A stretch of 64,000 nt of DNA from positions 744,001-808,000 of the forward strand of contig CAMPDV010000078.1 in assembly GCA_946699065.1 (NCBI GenBank), given 5' to 3'. The stretch is from Loxodes magnus (lineage: Eukaryota > Ciliophora > Karyorelictea > Loxodida > Loxodidae). Positions 39,925-53,479 of this stretch are shown here, in pieces. A program made the position numbers and the translations under genes. The notes under the pieces were generated by a model. The model saw only the letters and a program-made list of their open reading frames with translations. It did not search any database and was not told the DNA's origin. The first letter of the stretch is position 1. The number at the start of each line of letters is the position of its first letter.

Positions 39925-39929
39925 AAATT

Positions 39930-41555
39930 AGATTAATGACTAATTTAATTAATAAATGAGAAAAATATTAATAATTAAAATAAATATAAAGATGTTATTG
40001 CTAAAAGTATAATAAATAAAAAGACATTTTCTATATGGAGATAGATAATAAAGAGAACTCGCAAATTGATCCTAAATTTAGCAATCCTATTTAGAATAAA
40101 ATCTCAGGTTACATAATTTAATATAAATGCTATTTAAAGGTTTAGAAGTTGTTTAAAGCTAAAAGCTTAGAACAATTTATTTTTGAAATTTAGTTAAGAA
40201 GTTTCTGAGTCATTACAAAAATAAAAATTGTTGTATGCCTAACTTTCTTTAACGTAGAGCTAAATTGATTGTACGATTTCTATTTATAAATTTCTAAATT
40301 TTAAAAAAAATTTTATTAATTTAATTTTCTACTTTTTAAATAGTTAAAGTATCTCATCAATAAAATAAAAAAATTATTTGGCTTAAACTATATCAGCTAT
40401 CAAAAAGTTTATATCTAATTTCTAAGGAAATTTTTTTTCTATAAATCCAACAAAATCAAAGAAAAAAAAGATATATGAATAGAATAAATTTTAGCAATAA
40501 ATTATCAAAAAAATTATATATGACTTAATATACTTATTAAAAAATTCGATTTGGTTACTTTAAATTTGAAAATCATTTAAAATAATAATAAAATAATTAA
40601 AAAATAAAGAAATAAAGAAATAACCTTGGAATTTTATTGGAATTTTTATATCGAGAAAATTTAAAATATATTAAGTTTTTTATTCTTTTTATAAATAAGA
40701 TAAAATCATAAAAATTTTAGAAATTAAGGAAATGCTTATAAAGTTAAAAAATAAATAAAATTTTGATTTATGATTTCATTAATAAATTTATCTGCTATAA
40801 TACATTTATTCTTTCATTTTGATAATTAAAAAAAATTATAATGTTTAATATAGAAGAATTAAATAAAATAAAAAAACATTAAATTAATATTTCTTTTAAA
40901 GAAATAAAATCAATTATTTTTAGCCTTATCTCTATGATATTATAAAAAAATTGACTAATTCAATTTCTTGAATTAAAATACAAGGTAAATAAAAAATTGT
41001 TCTAATAAATTTATAAGCTTAAAGAATATCTAAAAATAAAATTCTTCATTGGTTATATCATAAAAATTGAAATTTGTAAAATAATATAAGCTATTCAAAA
41101 GATAAATAACTCCAGGAATATAAATTTTAATTAAATAATTTTAAATATTATTTATCCTTAAAATAATATTTAAAGAACATCATAATAATCTTAATTTAAA
41201 AATTAATAATCAGTTAAATTATAAAATTATTTTATAGTAAGGACGATCTTTTCTAGCATAATATGATTAAAGAATAGAGTTCAATCTACAAATTAAATTT
41301 TTGACTAAATTGCAAAAGACAATAAAAAATAGTTTTTATTTTTAATGTTCTAATTATTTTTAATTCATTGATAATCTTTTCAACTAAATATTAAAAAAAT
41401 AAAAATAGAAAATTCTTTTTGATTAAATAAATTTCCTATTTTAATTCCTTTTAATGACTAAAATGATATAATAGAAATAAAAATATTATTAACTATATAA
41501 AAAGCCAAAGAAAACTTATATTCTTAAATATTAACTAACTTTTATTAGATATATT
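39930..41555. other. A+T-rich stretch without recognised gene
   Basis: Nothing recognised on either strand; extremely A+T-rich. Confidence 0.5.
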
Positions 41556-41560
41556 TCTTT

Positions 41561-41905
41561 AAAACCGCCATAGTTGTTCGAAGGTGAACAACAAGGTCAT
41601 CTTCATCAGAGACTGGGGTATTTAAGTACCCAAAATTGACACATGTCGTCTTCTGCTTTGGTGATGCAATGAGACACAATCCTGCCATGTCCTTGGACCT
41701 CCAACAAGTATTAAAGATTACGAGTATTCTAAAATTATATCAGTATTGAACATTTTTATCAGTACTGAATAATTATACCAGTATTGAACAAGGTTTATCA
41801 GTATCTGATAATTTTATCAGTAAGAAACATTCTTGTCAGTATGAAACATTTTTTTTAAAGAGCTGCGCACCAACGAGAGTGCTACGCGCTCTATAATCAA
41901 ATTTA
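41561..41905 (+). mobile_element. left long inverted repeat with ~19-bp subrepeats and terminal dyad
   Basis: About 345 bp repeated in inverted orientation at 60916-61418. From outside inward: a G+C-richer segment (AAAACCGCCATAGTTG... to about 41710); then five to six degenerate units of roughly 19 bp with a TCAGTA core and GAACA/GATAA-like ends (about 41740-41850); a T run; the dyad 41860-41891; and the ATAATCAAATTTATT flank. No open frame. Tlr elements of Tetrahymena are known for long inverted repeats containing 19-bp tandem repeats, which this resembles; family membership is inferred. Confidence 0.75.
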
Positions 41906-42344
41906 TTTATTTATTTATAATTATTTACTTTTATTTTTCTACTTTAAAGTTAAATAATAAAGCTTTTGAGCTAATAAAGTTTAGTAAACTTTTAACTTTT
42001 TAAGATATTTTTAGTTTACTTAAAAATTAAAAAATATAAGTGCTAAATAGATTAAATTAGTTATTCTTTCATTATTTTAAGAATATTTTAAATTTATTAA
42101 CTTGTAAGCAAGTTTATTGAGTTATAAAACTATAAGCAAACATGAACTTAGCTAATTAAACTTATTTAAAGTATAAAGACACAAAAGTAGTTTGATATAA
42201 ATCCTATGATATTAAATTGCTTTAGTTACTAAAAGAATTTCTAATTTTATTAAATAAAGATGAAATGGTTAGTTTATAAGATTAAAACCTTAATAGAATA
42301 AAAAGAAAATACTATATATTGAATTTAGAAAAATAAGAGTTAGA

Positions 42345-42505
42345 ATGTACTCGTACAGGATAACTTCTATAGGAGATTCTACTCGTTTGCTCCAACAAAC
42401 GAGACTCCAACCAATCTAGGAGTATAATTACCGCCCTTTTCTCAGCTAGAGTTATCGATGACGCTGAGGGAAGTAGTGGTTCTGTCTAAATAATCTAGCT
42501 AAGGA
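42345..42505. other. G+C-rich island with two perfect dyads
   Basis: Stands out from the A+T background. Contains CTCGTTTG/CAAACGAG (42382-42403, 6-nt loop) and CTCAGC/GCTGAG (42441-42468). No coding frame convinces. Could be a structured RNA or an element end. Confidence 0.4.
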
Positions 42506-43279
42506 AAATATTTAAAGAAGTTAAAATAAAAAGGATTAATAAAAAAGGCTATGCTTTGAAAAAGAAAGAAATCATAATATTTAATTAATAATTTATGTTT
42601 AAATTTAGTACCAAGAAATTAATTAAAACAATAAATATTTTAACAAAAAACACATATTGTTTTAACATTTAGATACCTATAAAATCATAAAGAATATATA
42701 CTTATATTTATTAAAAGAAATTAAATATTTTATAAATACTTAAACAATTCTATATATCTAAAATTTTATTAAATTAAACTCTACAAAATAGAAAGCATGT
42801 GATATAGTATATCTATAAATTATTAAAATAACTATACTCTTAATGAAATTAAGAGTATTTTTCTAATTTAATTTAATAATGTGTAGGTAGCTATAAGATA
42901 ATTTAGCGAATATAAAAAATTTGTATTAGTAACACACTTTTTAGTTTTATTTTTTCACTTAATATTATAAAATAAGTGGAAGCAAAAATTGATTCCCTTA
43001 GATGTATTATAGTTGCATAATAATAGATATATAAAAGATTATTAATAGAATGCTAATAAAATAACAAGTTAAAGCTCCCTTATCTAAATAATTTTAATTA
43101 TTTTTTTATTAAAATTAGTTTACTTATCTTAATATACTCTGTTGTATCCTTCCACTTTTTTATTCTATTAACTTTTGATTCTTCTAGATAAAGAATTAAA
43201 TCAACCCTCTTTAGAAATTTATAAATCAAATTTAAAGAAAATAAAATTATAACTTTTAAAATCTATTAAAAGAATAAAA

Positions 43280-44140
43280 AAAACAAAAAAATGTCGAACC
43301 TCCGAAAGGGATTCTTTCCAGCTCCAAAGAACTAGGAGGCTGGCGCTTAACAATAGTGTTAGGAAATAAATAAGCCTTCAAAAACCACCCATACTGCGAC
43401 AACTCCCGCCTCGGAAGTAGATCAAGTCTATCCTACATCAGGAGGTCTCCGAATTTAACCCTACTGGTCAGATGAGCATGGATTAGCTCGTCAAGGTGGT
43501 GTTAAGCCTCCAGGAAGAGGTTAGAAAATTACGAAGGGAAAATGAAAAGCTGACTGAGCAGATTTAACACGGGCTTTAGGATACTCTAGACCTTAGAATG
43601 GCCAATTAGGAAAGAGAACTCACTGCTCTCTAAAATTATTAAAAAGATCAACTTAGTCAGACGAACTCCTAAGCAAAGAAGATTTAGGACTAAAATTAAT
43701 TCCTTGAAAACATAATATAGAGCCAATAAAGCCAATAGAGTCAGCTGATTCCCTAGCATAATAGAATGGACATTGAAAATCAAAAGATTTACTAAAGGAC
43801 GATAGTAACATAATAATAGAACTGAAAACCTAAAAAGCGATGTTACTTTTGTAAAAGTAGTTATATCTGCAAAAAAAATGTAGATAATTTCAATAATTAA
43901 AAGATAATACTGATTTAGAGAGATACAAAGAATTCAGAGGCTATGATGTGATCGAGAAGGGAAAATTTTCAAGAGTAGAATTACTGTAATGTAATCAGCT
44001 ATGGGGCAGGAAATGCAAGGAAGAGAAACTCAAGACCATTGGTAGAGAAGGACTAAACTTTTAGGCCCATTATTTGAACGGCGGATATGACTCTGCTGTT
44101 AAGCAATATTAAATAAATAAAATGTATTAAAATAATACTT
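43280..44140 (+). pseudogene. coiled-coil element gene of family F, best copy
   Basis: Core frame from ATG 43472 (second Met at 43478) is open for 117 codons to TGA 43823-43825: QLVKVVLSLQEEVRKLRREN, then a long Gln/Glu-rich coiled coil. The same frame is open upstream to about 43290. Downstream it continues past three TGAs with Cys-Tyr-Phe-Cys-x8-Cys, a possible degenerate knuckle. A different frame starting at ATG 43291 is also open for some 80 codons, which complicates the start. Related copies lie at 13.0-13.9 kb and 31.7-32.2 kb. G+C is clearly higher than in the flanks, suggesting recent arrival. No enzyme domain was found. Role inferred as a structural, nucleic-acid-associated element protein. 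Confidence 0.55.
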
Positions 44141-44917
44141 ATAAATAAAATATTTTAAAGAGAGAAATGTTTTAAGTTAAATCTACAAATTCATAATAAT
44201 CATTTATTTAAAGAAAACAAAAAAAAATTAAAAAATAGCTACCAAGAATTTATGTGCTAGATTATCAAAAATTTATCATAAATATATAAAAAATCTAAAT
44301 TAAAAAGCTTTGAAAATAAAATAAAAGTTTACTAAATTGTATAAAATTTGTCTAGCTTCAGTTTAAAATAAAATTAGATGTGTAAACTTTATGATTATAG
44401 GCAAGCTTGAATAATTGCATTACTATTATAATAGTATAAAAGTATATACAGTTTTAAATAATAATGTGATTTATATAACAAGCTATTAAAAATTATTTTA
44501 TAACCTTTTGCTTTATTTCGTGATAATAGATTGAATAAATGAATAAGTATAAAATTAAAAAAAGCTTAGTAAAGGAAAACTATAAAAAAGCATCTTTCTA
44601 ACTAAAAATATTTAATAAACTATTAAAGTTTTTAATAAAAGAATTAATTAAGAATTAATATCATTATTAAATAAAAAAATAAAGATAGGAAACTAAAATC
44701 TACTCACTTATATGTCAAATTTATTAAAAAAACAGCATAAATTAAATAATAAATGCTAAAAAGCAAAATGCTTATTTACCTTTGAAACTTTTAAAGTTCT
44801 TAATATGGAATTAGAATCTTAATAAGTATAAAATATCAGATAAAGCTTGTTGTGGTTTTTAATTATAATTATAAATGTTTCTTAAATTTATTATTTTAAT
44901 TCAATGATTGCTTTAAA

Positions 44918-45319
44918 TCATAAAGCTTAAATTTTGATAGACCTAAAATATTGGAAAATTTATTAAGAGCAAATGCATGCTTAAAACATTTTTATAATTT
45001 AAAAAAAGCAGCAAATTTTTTATCGAAATCTTAGCAAAATTTTCGTATAAACATTTTATTATCTTAATTAAAAAAGAAAAACAGATTTCCTTCTATTCTA
45101 GATTATATCTAAGTTGATTTATCTGAATTTGTTAAGAAAAGCAGGAAAAATAGTAAATTAGGATTTTATAGAAGTAAATATTAAATGGAAGGAAAATATT
45201 ACTAAAAGAGGAGAGATAAATAAAAAGTTTAAGTGGATAGAAATGATGAGTTCATAAAATTTGAGGAGGAAAGAACACAATAATGTGAAGTAGAAGTATT
45301 TGAATATTAGGGTTAATGA
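44918..45319 (+). CDS. unrecognised basic/acidic protein fragment
   Basis: One frame, open without TGA for 133 codons, ends at TGA 45317-45319. It has good coding character: a Leu-rich helical segment (LLRANACLKHFYNLKKAANF), a Lys/Arg/Tyr-rich middle and a Glu-rich C-terminal end. The start is uncertain; a GT...AG interval upstream (about 44840-44923) could be an intron joining an exon at 44780-44840. No motif identifies it. Confidence 0.4.
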
Positions 45320-46399
45320 ACTACCTTTTATAGGGACTAATTATAAGGTATTTTAACATTTAAAATTTACTATTTTTATGAATATAATGATTTGCTAAGA
45401 TTGTATTTATTAATATGCTAGCTTCATAATCAAATATGGTATAGAATAATTTTAATAGCATTTTATAATATTCTCTTACCTTCAAGTAAACAAATATTTT
45501 ATCTCATTTATTAATGAGCTAATGAAGCACTTCTAATAAACATATATTTAAAAGCATAGATATCAGTTAATAGATATTATATTTTTATAAATTATAAAAT
45601 AATAAAGCTAAACATTTTCAAAAGAAAAATTAACTCTTCTAGTCAAAAGCTAAAATATTAACTATTGTCTCACTATTTCAACAAAATGGGACATAAAGTA
45701 TGTTGATGCTATTTTGAAGAGATAAATATACAAAGTTGAAATTTTTTATAATATAATCATTTTGCTATTCAAGGAAGGTAGATTAGTTTTGAGAATACAT
45801 ATATATAATGCGCTAATTATATAAATACAATCTGAATTAAATAATTGAATAAATTTTTATTATTTAAGTGAATTTCATATCTCTTTAAATGTATAATTGA
45901 TAAGACTATCATCTTTGAAAAATTTATCTTCTTATAATTTTTCAAACGAACCACTAAGAAATTGATAGCTCTTTAATCTAATTTTAATTACAAAAAAGTT
46001 TTTGTCTTTTGATTGGATTTTATTTGATTATATGGATGTGCTTTTCATATAAATAATAGTAGCCGAAAATTACTAAATATATATACTCTTATTTAAATTT
46101 AATTTTTTAACCTATTTTTAAACAGATTATTTGTAACTCTTGATATGCAAAATCTCTTAGATTTTCATTTAATTACTTAAAATATCTCTAATTATAAGAG
46201 ATTATATCATTTGTTATTTTTAATTAAATACATATTAATTATTAGATTTTGCTATATATGCCTAGCTTCCTTTTAAAACTCTATTATATTTATTTAAATT
46301 AGTTATGATTATACCCTATCACTTCAAAAAAGAATAAGAAACTTGTTTAGTTTCTGAATAGCAGATTTCTAAAATAACCCTAATCTCTTAAATTTTAAT

Positions 46400-47010
46400 C
46401 TCTTAATTAAATTAATTATCTCATTAGTCTGTTTTATGACTAACCATTAATCACAAATTCTTACCCTTACCTATTTCATATAGCAGTAAAGAGGTATTTT
46501 ACTCCTGTTTATCTTTTTATTTCTAGATTTAAAAGTATTGGTGAATACTTATCATCTACCGCTCTATTTCTAACTCTTCATTTTATCTACTTAGCAATTT
46601 TATCTTCAACGTCTTTACTATAATATAAACTAAAGTCTGATTTGATACTTAAAGCTGATATTTCTGCATCCGTTCCTACGATTTATTTTTCCTCTTAATC
46701 TCATTAATTAGACTAATTAAATGTAGAAGCTCATTCATTAGTTAATTACATTTAGGCTAAAACACAAGAATGTTCTGATTATAATAGCCATATCCTAATC
46801 ATAAGCCCTCTACCTTTTCTTACTTACATATAATCCTTCAGATACTTATTTCTATTTAACTACTAACATATAAATACCTAGCTTGACTGTCCATAATCAT
46901 ACGATTATTGAGTAATAAATTATACCTAACTTATTTGAATATCATAAGTCTATTTAGCAGATAACTAGTTGCAACCAGAGTAAAATTAAACTAAAATATT
47001 AAATATTAAA
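46400..47010 (-). pseudogene. unrecognised gene, readable only if several TGAs are passed
   Basis: On the reverse strand one frame has strong coding character between about 46750 and 46430 (many Asp, Glu, Gly, Val, Ala codons; for example VGTDAEISALSIKSDFSLYY). It contains five TGAs, four of them next to charged or polar residues where Trp would be unremarkable. A competing frame from ATG near 46727 is open for about 95 codons and reads as a coiled coil. I prefer the first on codon grounds. It is either an old pseudogene or evidence that TGA is sense here. Confidence 0.35.
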
Positions 47011-47541
47011 ATACCAGGTAAATAAGTAAACTAGGCATGATATAATAAGGAGTTTATGAATTATTAGAGTAAATAAAAAGCAGAAAAAAGTAAGAACTTA
47101 AATCATCATTATGAACACCCTCTGGTATCATAATAGACCTAGAAATATAATTTTACTAGTAATTTGCATTATATAAAAATTATCAATTAAAATTAAAAGA
47201 GTGTATATAATAATCCTAAAAAAGCTAAATATTCATTAATATAAATTAAGCTTCTAAAATAAAACTAGCAGCATATATGATTGGCATACAAATCTAACCC
47301 ATCTAATACAAATAACCATACTACAGTACTAGGATAGTTAAAGCTAAACAGATTTTCAATTTTTGATGCATATAATCCTATTAAGATATTAAGTAGTTCT
47401 TATATCTTTCACCATATTTAGCTTAAGTTTAAAAGGTATTTTAAATTTAAGTGTTAAATTAATATTAGGAATAAACAATTTTACATAAGTAGCTAATTAA
47501 ATAATAAAAAAGCTTTAAAACTCTATTTAATACAGTATAAA

Positions 47542-48564
47542 ATGGAGGAATAAAAGGTATACCCTAAAATAATCGTGAAGCCTTTATAGAAATCTAGATC
47601 AATGCTTAGTTAAGTAAAGTCGAGGAAATCGCTGATTGAAGAATTTGAAGACTTAGGTTAAGAAATTAGCTAGAGCTTAATAGAACTGGAGGAAAAATTG
47701 GAGTTTGTAAATAGGGTAAAATAGTAGAAAGGAAGCAATAGAGTTCAGAATCTGAATCACTTAAAAGTAAAACGTATTCTAGATAAGTGGCATCAAATAC
47801 TACAAATGGACTTTGCTATATACTAAAGAGACATTGAGTAGCCTTAATCAGGATATCTGAAAATATTAAGATAGCACAAACTTAGTAAAAATATGAAAAA
47901 TTAATCATCTAATGAGAAGTAACTCACTCCATATTATTAGCAGAACAATTCTTAACTAGCTCCAAATTATAAGTATTAAGCAAGACTTTAAGATAAAAAA
48001 GAAAATTAAAAAGAAAATTTAAAGGAAATTTAAAATGGATAATCAAATGCTATGCAATAGAAGAAGTATTAAGAAAGAAGTTATTTGGATTAAAAGGGAG
48101 AAATCTTAGAGTAAAAATAATATTCTGACTTTGTAATTAAGAACTTTTGCACTCTCTAGAAATAAATTCAAAGCTTGCAAAATCCAAAATAAAAAGGTTA
48201 AAATTTTTCGAAATTAAAAAAGTGCAAAAAAATGGAAGACTCATTGGATAATATATCTTCCATCGAATTAGTGTGAAATGAAAAATCAAATAGATCATTT
48301 TCAAAACCTTAGATAAAAAAGAAATCGTTTTCAAGTTCTGACTCTGTTAGAGCTAAAAATTCCTCAATATCGTGGATCAATTAAATTTTCAATATAAGTT
48401 CTTGCAAAATCAGTTCTTCATAATAAAACTATGGATAATAAGCAAGCTTTAGTTAAGCTGGTTACAATGTAAAGGACTAATGGTCAACTGAATATATAAA
48501 TTTTTTTTGCTTCTGCATAGTGGTTTTAATATCTTCTTACTTTTATTTGATAATAAAAGGATGA
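47542..48564 (+). CDS. coiled-coil protein with C-terminal membrane segment, one internal TGA
   Basis: ATG 47542. The frame is open for 244 codons (TAA/TAG = Gln) to TGA 48274-48276 and, past it, for 95 more to TGA 48562-48564. The N-terminus (residues 1-90) is basic then Glu-rich coiled coil; the middle (150-230) is Gln/Lys-rich. Beyond the TGA comes a Ser-rich basic segment and then a hydrophobic stretch (residues 319-338: INFFCFCIVVLISSYFYLII) directly before Lys-Gly-stop, the layout of a tail-anchored membrane protein. This suggests the part after the TGA was under constraint, though A+T-rich DNA often encodes hydrophobic runs by chance. No family recognised; it sits inside the inverted-repeat-bounded region. 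Confidence 0.45.
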
Positions 48565-49154
48565 AGCAGCAAAACTTAATTATATATATTTTATATTTCT
48601 CAAAATCTTCCGAACTTATTAATTAAAATTGCTAGCTTATGTATGCTTATCATTAGCTTATATTAAACTGTACTAAAATAAAAATTCAAGCTCTTATAGT
48701 CCTAGATCAATCTCGCTAAGATAGTGATAAAAGAAATTAGAAATGGAAATGTAATTTTAAGGTTATCGATTGGGTAAAGATTATTTGCATATAGCTCAAT
48801 ATCTTATACTATTTAAGAGAGTTAATATAACTTGAGATCCTAAGGTATAGCTTAGTATATCAATTACGTTAAATTGATAAAACAATAAATTTTCGAAATT
48901 TTGGTTAGCTTTAAATTCACCCATTTAAACCTTTTCTAGCTATTAGAGTTTTAATAGCTAATTATTTATAAACATGTTAATAGAATAACTCTTTAAGAAA
49001 ATCTATTGTCAATTAGTCTTTTAAAGATCTGCTATAAATATAAAATTATTTTTAAACAAGCTATATAAGTAAAGAATTAAGGACCTTACAAGAACTTTCA
49101 TCTTTAAAGGTCCTTTTATTTTATTCCTTCATCATATGGTTTCTTTCGAGCACT

Positions 49155-49865
49155 TCAAACTTATATCTATAAAGCTTTAACTTTCACACCTATATTTAAG
49201 ATTTTTTCTGTTTCTTAAATTTTAATAAAATCACTAAAATATCTTAAAGATCTTAAGAAAATATTTCTAAAAAGGATAATTTTAATATAGCACTTTAATA
49301 GTAATAATTTAATAATTAAATACAAGCTTAATATATTATTATTATAAACTTTTCCAAATGGGATAAATTAAATTGAAGTTTACAGTTTTTTCTTCTTTTT
49401 CCCTTTCTATTCAGTAACTTTTTATCTCTATCCATCTTTTTGAGATTATTATTTAATTTTAGTTTCTTTTTATTAAGCAAAAATTAGATTCTAAAGTAGG
49501 TGCTTTGTGGACTTTTATTCTATAGCTTATCTTTTTTAATAAACTACTAATGAACTGCAATACAGCTTTTTTGCTAAAATCTCAAGTTCAAAACATTTTA
49601 TTTTTGCTCTATCCACAAATCGTTTTATCCTTCTACTTTTCATTCTCTTCTGTAAGCTTTCATCTAAATCATTTTACTTTCTGATTTTTTTTGATAAAAA
49701 ACTATTTTCTTGATTTATTAAAATTTTAATGTAATCAAGTTGGAAATAAGTTTTTTCTAAATGAACTTCAGTTTGCTCTTCTGAAAAGGTTTTAAATTGA
49801 ACCTAGAGCCTTAAACCTTTTTCATCTCCTAAAGTAGACTGAATAAATCGCACTATTTCAGTCAT
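49155..49865 (-). CDS. unrecognised basic protein, open 236 codons
   Basis: ATG 49865 to TGA 49157-49155, no internal TGA. Residues 1-110 have good coding character: MTEIVRFIQSTLGDEKGLRL at the start, then Glu-, Asp- and Lys-rich helical segments. The C-terminal third is Lys/Gln then Ile/Leu-rich and may be beyond the true end. The same frame continues upstream across one TGA (just before the ATG) to about 50080 with equally good character (VDDVWRKRLGERQR). So the real start may be further upstream if the TGA is sense, or this may be a broken gene. No family recognised. Confidence 0.4.
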
Positions 49866-50269
49866 ATCTAAAATTATGTCTCATCTCTAGCGTTCACCTA
49901 GCCTTTTTCTCCAAACATCATCCACCTCTCTCTCTTTCTTTACTAGAAATAGCCATGATCTCTTTTTCCCTTATATCTACAAATTTTCATATCTAAGTTC
50001 ATTCAGAATTTCATACCAAATATCCTATATAACCGTTTACTTGACTCTTATAGAATTATACTATTATCGGAGCACTTAAATAATCCAAAGGGATAAAACG
50101 ACACATAATGAAATTACATCTTAATCAGATTCAGATGCATCTTATCTGATTAAGAGCTTTCAGATTTTATTACATATCTTAGCAAAAACTTCATATAAAG
50201 CAACTAAATTAGCTTCAGATTTTAATATTCAGCATGAAACAAAACGGAAAGTTTCTGATATTAGAAAAG

Positions 50270-51000
50270 TTAAAGTAAGTTAAGATAAAAGAAGCATAGT
50301 AGAAGGATTAAATCATCTAAAAAGATTGAGAAATGCGATGATTGAAATAGTCTGAGATAACTAAAGGCATAATCATATAGACATACAATTATGTTATGAA
50401 ATAAATAGAAAAGTAGAATCATTTATTTACCCTGAATTTATAACTTTAGAAATTGAACTATTAATTAAGAACATAGAACCCAAAGAGGCTGATAAATATA
50501 GGATAGATTAAATAAAGCAGTTTGGGAATTTTATTTTGAAACTAAATAGTGTAAAGAAGATAATTTTTCGGAAGTAGAAGATAATATATAAAAGGCTTTG
50601 CTTGAGAATCCAACTATATGCTAGTAATTGATAGTCTATTTCTAAGATAAATTTGTATACTATGCTAATAAGCAAGGAGTATTATTTTACTAGTATGATC
50701 TAATATTAAGCTTTATCAAGTGGGAAAAAGAAATAAGTAGCAAAAGGGATAATAACTCAACGTCTGAATCCTCAATATCTGGAAAGAAAATAAGGAAGGA
50801 TAATAAAATATTCAGTAAGATTTAGATTCAAAGCCCACTTCTTACAATCTTAAACGAGATCATCTACAAAACAACTAAACAATTTTAAAAATAACATAGG
50901 CAGAGTAAAATTTTCAAAAGAAGGGAGCAAAAACAAGTCAAAACTATTACACCTAATTATTTAAAACTCTAGCAAAAAAAAGAGTGCATTATACATACAT
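50270..51000 (+). pseudogene. unrecognised gene with one TGA and one frame change
   Basis: First frame (about 50257-50510) is hydrophilic and contains one TGA. A second frame (about 50514-50900) reads well: a KAVWEFYFETKQCKEDNF segment, then QLIVYFQDKFVYYANKQGV, then Ser/Lys-rich. The two join by a one-base shift near 50510. After 50950 it fades into Lys/Gln-rich, then A+T-type sequence. It starts about 400 bp from, and diverges from, the - strand gene at 49.2-49.9 kb. No family recognised. Confidence 0.35.
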
Positions 51001-51009
51001 CAATAAAAA

Positions 51010-52430
51010 CAACTATCAATCATTAAACTAAATAATGCTTGACTTATAATAAAGTTATTTAATTAAGTTTAATATGTTTTTCATATTATAAATTAAATAT
51101 AAAAGAGGGAATTATATTTAAAGTAAGGCATTTCAATTATCTGCTGAAGTATATAGTTATTAATTTCTCCTTATGGCTATATTAATTATAAGTCTACATC
51201 TCTTTGAAATATTAAGGTAGGCTTTAATAGAAAATTCTATGTATTTATTTTAAGTGTTTGATCATTTAAGATTATATGCAATTAAAGAATATTTTAAAAT
51301 GTCTAAATACATTGAAATCTAAATGAAAATTCAGCAAGCAAAATGACTAAAATCAAATTTTTTAAACTTAGACAGATTTTTGCTTCTTTAGTATTAAAAT
51401 CATCAACTTACAGATCAATCTACAGAAAATTTGCGAGTGTTCAATAACTTAAATTAGATTATCTCTTCTAGTAATAAAATTAATTGTAAGTAATAAAATT
51501 AATTGATATATGCAACTTATTAATAGTAGAAATTTGGATGGTTGCTCAGCAATACTTTGCGTAAATTATCTATACAGTAGTTAGAAATTAAGCTTTAAGT
51601 CTAAGTTTTGATGAAAGTATAAGCTCTTATTAATATTTTAATTTTTACATTTGTATTAATTTGAAGATGAATATCTTAATATAAGATACTAAATCTGAAT
51701 GAGTGGAATATTAGCTTTGCTCGTTGTATTTTTAATATATTAAAAGAGAAATTTAAGGTTAAATATTAAGCATAAAAAAGTAATAAAGTTAAGCTTATTA
51801 TTTTATAATTAAGATATAAAATCATAAAGTTGTAAATAATGCATAGATAGAGGCTAGTTATTAAGACTATATACCTATTTATTTTATAATTATTTAACAA
51901 AATACCACCTTTAAGTATACTCTAGCTATTAGAAATAAAGCCATCTATTATATAAAGCTTATTTTCTGTTGCTAAAAGATGCTAATTGACTGTATTTATT
52001 TAAGGAGAAGCTATTAATTATAAATCCTTTAATCAAATTAGCCTTCAATAGACATTAAGCTTAAATGAACAATCTTAAACATTTAGCATGCTTAATCATT
52101 TTATATCGCTCTAATGTATTTATCTGACGCTTTTAATATCTTTTTTCTCTTTATTTACTCATCTAGTGAAACCTACTGAAGCAAATGCTAAATATATAAA
52201 CATTTATGACTTTAATATTTTCTAATTTAGGTATTAATAAATAGTACCATTTTATGAATGCTTAGAAAATAAGTATATAGGATTTGAAATAGGAATATGA
52301 AAAAAAGTGAAGAATTCGATGACTAACAAATTAAATATGTATAAATGTTTGTAAGTGAATCGCTTCATGTACAGGCTACTAGATAAAAATAGAATAGAAA
52401 TAAAATTACCAAGAAAGAAAACAAAAGAAC
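51010..52430. other. A+T-rich stretch without recognised gene
   Basis: Nothing convincing on either strand. Confidence 0.45.
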
Positions 52431-52834
52431 TACACAGTCAGACTCTTTTTTGCTTTCTTCTACTGAAGCTTCTTACTATTTTTTTTATTTTTCTCCTTAG
52501 TTAAATTGGAATGATAAATTAGAGAATGTTAAACCACTAGAAAATCATTCTTAACACGATTGAGATTTTGAAGTACTTTCTTCACTGATAGTGCTTAAAC
52601 TGGAAAATGAGCTTTAATTTTATAAAGGTTAAATGCTATTTACTTTTCTAATTCTTTCACTCACTTATTTATGAGTCAACAAGCTATCTTTTGCCAAGTT
52701 TTGCTTCTTTGATGTGCTTCTCAAGCCTGCTAAATTTATTTTTTCATTCGGCTTATTTATTTAGCTGTAAGGAATAGACCATTATGAAGTCATAAACTTT
52801 TTTCAATCTTATGCTTCTTATTATTCCATTTCTA

Positions 52835-53368
52835 TCAAGCTTATATTGCCAACTTTTGCTTCTAGTTTGTTATATTTTTATTATTGGAGTGCTTAAATTT
52901 TGTTAGCTTGCTTTTTTTAATTAAATTCTTGAGAGCTACTTCAGTTAGATTAGCTTTGATTGTTTCTTTCGTTAGAAATGGAATCTGAATCCTTTTTGAT
53001 AAATCTCTTAATTTAGCTTTCTTATTCATATTTTGATTTAGACTCTCTAAATTTCCTTTAAAAGACTGATCTAAATCTTTAAATCTTTCAGTAAAGACTG
53101 TTACGTCAGCAGCATAGTAACCATCGCAAATTTATCGCATCTTTTAATGCTAGAAGTTCTAAGTTTCAGCACCCTTAAAGCTTTTCTATTCTAATTTGCT
53201 TTTAAGCTTTTGCTCGGAGCCTTACTCATCATAACTCGTCCATAATTAACACGCCTACCCTTATTTATCCAAGGAGAGTTTGTTTTTCTTACTCTCCAAC
53301 CCCAAACTCTCCTAATTTCTTCCTATAGTAACGCGATTTTTACATTCATCTATATTTTGCTTCCACAT
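52835..53368 (-). CDS. coiled-coil element-type protein, 177 residues, with decayed 3' extension
   Basis: ATG 53368 to TGA 52837-52835, open for 178 codons. The N-terminal half is Lys/Gln/Asn-rich with scattered Cys and Trp. A central segment reads ICDGYYAADVTVFTERF, then Leu/Asn/Lys-rich helices. Downstream to 52440 other frames carry an acidic, Ser-rich tail (SSFSSLSTISEES, later EASVEESKKES) like the tails of the zinc-knuckle genes, reached only across shifts and a TGA. That layout suggests a 3'-decayed element gene. G+C is raised over 53150-53340. Function unknown. Confidence 0.4.
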
Positions 53369-53479
53369 TTTTTTTATAAAAGTGAATGCATAGAGAAATT
53401 TAAATCTCAGAAATGCTTAGTAATTGAAAAACCTTTGGCTAGCTATATACTCAATATGGAGTATAATTTAGATTCCTTA

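Noticed and set aside
51000-51325. Extension of the 50.3-kb open frame to 51325
   Set aside because: Beyond about 50950 the translation is Ile/Leu/Tyr/Lys-rich A+T background; absence of TGA there is expected by chance.
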